Assembly (NCBI RefSeq): GCF_025548535.1
Contig: NZ_JAJLQW010000001.1
Coordinates: 744,001-808,000 of the forward strand
Reading direction: 5' to 3'
Source: Undibacterium sp. Jales W-56
GTDB lineage: Bacteria > Pseudomonadota > Gammaproteobacteria > Burkholderiales > Burkholderiaceae_D
DNA length: 64,000 nt
The translations under genes were made by a program, and so were the position numbers. Numbering within the stretch: the stretch's first letter is position 1; every line of letters begins with the position of its first letter. The notes beneath the pieces were generated by a model. That model was not told the origin of the DNA and ran no database searches. It worked only from the letters and a program-made list of their open reading frames with translations. Positions 60,895-64,000 of this stretch are shown here, piece by piece.

Positions 60895-62246
60895 GTCAAG
60901 CAAGCAGTCATGAGCGTCATCGCAATAGCCTGACGCGCAAGCCGAGATTGTCGTTCTGGCAGATTCTGAATATGAACTTTGGCTTCTTCGGTATCCAGTT
61001 CAGTTTTGGTCTGCAGCAAAGCAGCATGAGTCCGATTTATACCTATCTCGGTGCAGATGAGGCCAGTCTGCCGTACCTCTGGCTGGCGGGGCCGGTGACG
61101 GGCCTGATCGTGCAACCCCTGATTGGTGCGATGAGTGATCGTACCGTAACGCGCTGGGGACGACGTACGCCGTATTTTTTAGTCGGTGCAATCCTGTGCA
61201 GTCTGGGCCTGTTATTGATGCCATTCAGCCCGACTTTGTGGATGGCGGCGAGCTTATTGTGGATACTTGATGCGGCGAATAATGTGACGATGGAGCCGTA
61301 TCGCGCCTTTGTCAGCGACAAGCTCGATAAGAGCCAGCATTCGATCGGTTTCCTGACCCAGAGCGCCTTTACCGGACTTGGACAGACGCTCGCTTACCTG
61401 ACCCCGTCGGTATTGGTATTGCTGGGAATGAACAGGGATGCGGTGAACGGCAACCACATTCCGCATATTGTGATCGCGGCATTCCTGATCGGGGCCGTAT
61501 TTTCGATAGCCTCGATTTTGTGGACGCTTAAAACCTCGCCTGAGATTCCATTGAGTCCCAACGAAATAAACGTATTGCAGGGCAAGCCCAGCGGCTGGCG
61601 CGCAACCCTGGCGGAAGTCGTGCTGGCGATCAGGGAAATGCCGCCGACCATGCGTCAGTTAGCGCTGGTTAAATTATTCCAATGGTATGCGATGTTTTGC
61701 TACTGGCAGTACATCATGCTGTCACTCGGCCGCACGATCTTCGCGACCAATGATCCGACCTCGCAAGGCTTTCGTGAAGCCGGCTTGCTGAATGGGCAGA
61801 TCGGCGCGTTTTATAACTTCATCGCTTTTATCGCTGCTTTTGCTTTAGTGCCATTCACCCGTCGCTATGGTCCCAAGATCACGCACGCAGCTTGCCTGAC
61901 GATAGCGGGCTTGGGAATGTTGAGTATTCCGGGGATTCACACGCCGGCCTTGCTGTTTATTCCGATGATAGGTGTCGGCATGGCATGGGCCAGCATCATG
62001 GGTAATCCGTATGTGATGCTGGCGGGGAGCATACCGGCGGAGCGCACCGGCGTGTACATGGGAATTTTCAATATGTTTATCGTGATCCCCATGATCATCC
62101 AGATTTTTACTTTGCCGCTGTATTACCAGAGCTGGCTGGGCGGCAATCCTGAAAACGTGATCCGCCTGGCAGGCGTATTGCTGATTTGCGCAGCGTGTGC
62201 AGTCGGTTTTGTAAAACTACAGCCGGTTGCGGATAAGTCCGTCTAG
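60891..62246 (+). CDS. suxC: MFS sucrose permease (SuxC-like, GPH/SLC45 type)
   Basis: A 451-residue inner-membrane symporter with twelve helices. FWQILNMNFGFFGIQFSFGLQQ at the first helix, shown as MNFGFFGIQFSFGLQQ, the loop 2-3 motif GAMSDRTVTRWGRRTPYFLVG in short form DRTVTRWGRRTPYF, and the sequence near helix 10 with GNPYVMLAGSIPAERTGVYMG, are typical of the SLC45-like sucrose/maltose transporters next to amylosucrase in proteobacteria. It would move sucrose across the inner membrane with protons. It is the last gene of the operon, overlapping the fructokinase gene by 4 bases. Confidence 0.9.
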   Translation: MSQASSHERHRNSLTRKPRLSFWQILNMNFGFFGIQFSFGLQQSSMSPIYTYLGADEASLPYLWLAGPVTGLIVQPLIGAMSDRTVTRWGRRTPYFLVGAILCSLGLLLMPFSPTLWMAASLLWILDAANNVTMEPYRAFVSDKLDKSQHSIGFLTQSAFTGLGQTLAYLTPSVLVLLGMNRDAVNGNHIPHIVIAAFLIGAVFSIASILWTLKTSPEIPLSPNEINVLQGKPSGWRATLAEVVLAIREMPPTMRQLALVKLFQWYAMFCYWQYIMLSLGRTIFATNDPTSQGFREAGLLNGQIGAFYNFIAFIAAFALVPFTRRYGPKITHAACLTIAGLGMLSIPGIHTPALLFIPMIGVGMAWASIMGNPYVMLAGSIPAERTGVYMGIFNMFIVIPMIIQIFTLPLYYQSWLGGNPENVIRLAGVLLICAACAVGFVKLQPVADKSV

Positions 62247-62272
62247 GCGATAGAAAAACCGCCTGGCTTGAA

Positions 62273-63325
62273 CTACTGCTGCAATGACCACTGCAAGGGT
62301 TTGCCGCTCTTATCGGTGACGGTGGTCATCTCTTTGTACACCCGTGCCTGAATCGCATCAGGCAGTCGCACCAGATCCACGTTATTTACCAGATGATCGC
62401 CGTTCAAAAATCCCCAGGCAAAGAATTTTAAGACGGCAATGGTTTTTTCCGGTGTCGCAGATGCTTGCGGGACGATTACAAAAGTGCCCATCGTGATCGG
62501 CCAGACATTCGGCCCGGATTTATCCGTCAGCATTTCATCAAAGCTTGCCTTGGTTTTCCATTGGCTGGCGTTTAAGGCGGCCGCGAAGCTTTCTGCGGAC
62601 GCCGACAAGAATTTTCCATCGCGGTTTTTCAGTTGAACCGCGCTTAACTTGTCTTGCAACACGTAGTTGTAATCGATATAGCTGATTGCATACGGGGTTT
62701 TCTTGAGCGCGGCCACAATCCCGCTACTTCCCTTAATCTGCGTCAAGTCCTTGTGCCATGCGATAGTGAAGTTTTTGCTGTAAGCAGCTTTCCAGTCCGG
62801 GCTGATTTTACTCAGGTAATCGGTATAGTTATAGGTGGTGCCTGAGCCATCCTGGCGCACGATGACTTCAATGTTTTTCGAAGGCAAACTCACGTTGGGA
62901 TTGAGCGAGGTAATCGCTGCATCGTTCCACATCGTGATTTTTCGCGAAAAAATTGCGGCGAGCAGTTCGCCGGTGAGTTTTAATTCGCCGGATCTTATAC
63001 CCGGTACATTAATAATCGGCACCACGCCCGAAATCGCAGACGGGAATTGAATCAATTGTTCTTTTTTTAAATCTGCCGGATTCATTGCAACGTCGCTGGC
63101 GCCAAAATCGACTTCCCTGGCTTTGATCTGCTTAATGCCGCCGGAAGAACCGACCGGTTTGTAATCCAGCGCTTCTCCCGATTTCTTCACATAAGCTTGT
63201 GACCAGATGTTATACAAGGGCGCTGCTGCGGAGGAACCCGCGCCGTTTAAAGCTGCTGCGAGGCTGGGTAGGGAGAAGGTAAGGGAGATACAGAGTGCAG
63301 GTACTAAATGACGAAAGGATTTCAT
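62273..63325 (-). CDS. pstS: phosphate ABC transporter substrate-binding protein PstS
   Basis: Periplasmic phosphate-binding protein of 350 residues. Signal peptide about 1-23 (ends SLAAA). GAGSSAAAPLYNIWSQAY, DYKPVGSSGGIKQIKAREVDFGASDV, shown as GSSGGIKQIKAREVDFGASD, and VRQDGSGTTYNYTDYL are the phosphate-coordinating motifs of PstS. ATG 63325 is used; the longer frame from 63382 lacks the signal at its start. It is a solitary copy: no pstC, pstA, pstB or phoU lie beside it on this side, although the left-hand end of the gene runs toward the sucrose operon. A possible Pho-type element lies upstream. Confidence 0.93.
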   Translation of the reverse strand: MKSFRHLVPALCISLTFSLPSLAAALNGAGSSAAAPLYNIWSQAYVKKSGEALDYKPVGSSGGIKQIKAREVDFGASDVAMNPADLKKEQLIQFPSAISGVVPIINVPGIRSGELKLTGELLAAIFSRKITMWNDAAITSLNPNVSLPSKNIEVIVRQDGSGTTYNYTDYLSKISPDWKAAYSKNFTIAWHKDLTQIKGSSGIVAALKKTPYAISYIDYNYVLQDKLSAVQLKNRDGKFLSASAESFAAALNASQWKTKASFDEMLTDKSGPNVWPITMGTFVIVPQASATPEKTIAVLKFFAWGFLNGDHLVNNVDLVRLPDAIQARVYKEMTTVTDKSGKPLQWSLQQ

Positions 63326-63382
63326 GAGTTTGAGATGGCGGTAATGATGCAAATAACGGATTCGGCACGCATTATCGCTCAA

Positions 63383-63425
63383 ATTTATGACTGCATAGTG
63401 AATCTATCTGTCATGTTCAGGTCAT
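63383..63425. promoter_or_regulatory. possible Pho-box-like elements upstream of pstS
   Basis: CAGTCATAAAT (minus, 63393-63383) is one base from the PhoB repeat unit CTGTCATAAAT and lies 58 bases before the pstS start. Further out, CTGTCAT-GTTC-AGGTCAT (63408-63425) faces the other way, toward the KAT-rich gene. Each match is incomplete. Confidence 0.35.
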
Positions 63426-63526
63426 TAAAATGGATTAATTTGTTTATATATTAAGAAAAATTTCAAATTTGTAAATTTAGGATAAATAGTTTATATTATT
63501 TGTATATTTAATTCATGGAGGTGTTT

Positions 63527-64000
63527 ATGGCTACTGTCCCGAGTAAAAAAGTCGCGATGACGACTAATTCTGCTGTTAAACCTATTCCTAAGACTGTTGG
63601 CAAGACTGCGGTAGTTCCTGCCAAAAAAATTGCAACGGCTGCCAAACTTGCCGCCAGTCCTGCCGTTAAATCAATAACTAAGCCAGCCGCAAAGCCGATC
63701 GTTAAAAAATCTGCTGCCAAGGCTAAACCTGTGGCAAAAGTCGCAGTTAAGGCCAGCCCGGCAAAACCAGCCGTTGCTAAAGCTGTGGCAGCTGCACCGG
63801 TCAAGGACAAGATCAAAAAAGAAAAACTGGTACGTGACAGCTTCACCATGCCAGAGTCGGAATACGAAGTACTCAGTAGGGTGAAGAAAGCCTGTTTGAG
63901 CGCTGGCGTCGAAGTGAAGAAAAGCCAATTATTGCGTATCGGCCTGGTTTTGTTGAACAAGGCCAATGTCGTCGAGCTGAAGACCCTGATCAACGCGCTT
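63527..64000 (+). CDS. Lys/Ala-rich AlgP/histone-like protein (cut by window edge)
   Basis: 158 codons are present and the frame is open at the window end. The start is ATG 63527 with GGAGG before it. Residues 1-95 are low-complexity, rich in Lys, Ala, Val and Pro with recurring KPAAK/AAKA units (VAKVAVKASPAKPAVAKA), as in AlgP and histone H1-like proteins. From about 100 a folded part begins: VRDSFTMPESEYEVLSRVKK then VEVKKSQLLRIGLVLLNKA, a short helical domain also found in other Burkholderiales proteins of this kind. It is probably a DNA-binding, nucleoid-associated protein; the C-terminus is missing. Confidence 0.75.
   Translation, partial: MATVPSKKVAMTTNSAVKPIPKTVGKTAVVPAKKIATAAKLAASPAVKSITKPAAKPIVKKSAAKAKPVAKVAVKASPAKPAVAKAVAAAPVKDKIKKEKLVRDSFTMPESEYEVLSRVKKACLSAGVEVKKSQLLRIGLVLLNKANVVELKTLINAL

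Noticed and set aside
1..64000. tRNA or rRNA genes, CRISPR arrays, insertion sequences, prophage
   Set aside because: No sequence with the needed landmarks was found on either strand by eye.

Overview
The window looks like chromosomal DNA of a beta-proteobacterium of the order Burkholderiales, most likely family Oxalobacteraceae (an Undibacterium- or Herminiimonas-like organism). This is inferred from overall gene content, a middling G+C content, a PEP-CTERM protein, the Lys/Ala-rich AlgP-like protein at the right edge and a Xanthomonas-style sucrose locus. No tRNA, rRNA, CRISPR array, transposase or phage gene was found.

Layout. 1-4.7 kb: the left edge cuts a MASE1-CHASE-PAS histidine kinase, followed by a GspE/PilB-type ATPase and a spermidine-synthase-like methyltransferase-fold protein (all minus). 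5-7 kb: a secreted M13 metallopeptidase. 7.2-20 kb: mostly single genes (ice-binding PEP-CTERM protein, family 6 DNA glycosylase, Mpo1-like, glycine-zipper lipoprotein, DUF4337, outer-membrane protein, DUF4386, SlyD, VOC protein, XRE-cupin regulator with two GNAT genes, patatin, HtpG). 20-25 kb: a DUF4382/DUF5666 lipoprotein, an orphan FliD-like gene behind a clear c-di-GMP-I riboswitch, and an unusual cysteinyl-tRNA synthetase. 25.3-33 kb: a diguanylate cyclase with an altered GGDEF motif, then an amino-acid cluster (MocR regulator, threonine-dehydratase-like enzyme, LysE and EamA exporters, RidA, aminotransferase). 33.8-41.8 kb: binding protein plus histidine kinase pair, RsuA-like pseudouridine synthase, ParA, OsmC, acyltransferase, FliL-like protein and HDOD protein. 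42-53.4 kb: one long urea locus, urtABCDE followed by ureDABCEFG, with a sigma-54-type promoter sequence in front of urtA. 53.8-62.2 kb: a sucrose locus (LacI regulator, TonB-dependent receptor, amylosucrase, fructokinase, permease) with two matching palindromic operators. 62.3-64 kb: a solitary PstS and a truncated KAT-rich protein.

How the genes work together. In the urea locus, UrtABCDE imports urea and urease (UreABC, matured by UreDEFG) splits it to ammonia and CO2, consistent with nitrogen-limitation control. In the sucrose locus, sucrose would cross the outer membrane by the receptor and the inner membrane by the permease; amylosucrase then builds alpha-glucan from the glucose half and releases fructose, which fructokinase phosphorylates. 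In the amino-acid cluster, RidA would hydrolyse the reactive enamine/imine made by the PLP dehydratase. A c-di-GMP theme runs through the left half: riboswitch, GGDEF protein and orphan flagellar-type genes.

The most interesting feature is the c-di-GMP-I aptamer at 23091-23196 (minus) and its probable ribosome-binding-site-masking hairpin in front of an isolated fliD-like gene. Other unexplained structure includes three families of dispersed intergenic repeats, one copy of which interrupts the urt operon, and a 39-bp palindrome in front of the sucrose regulator.
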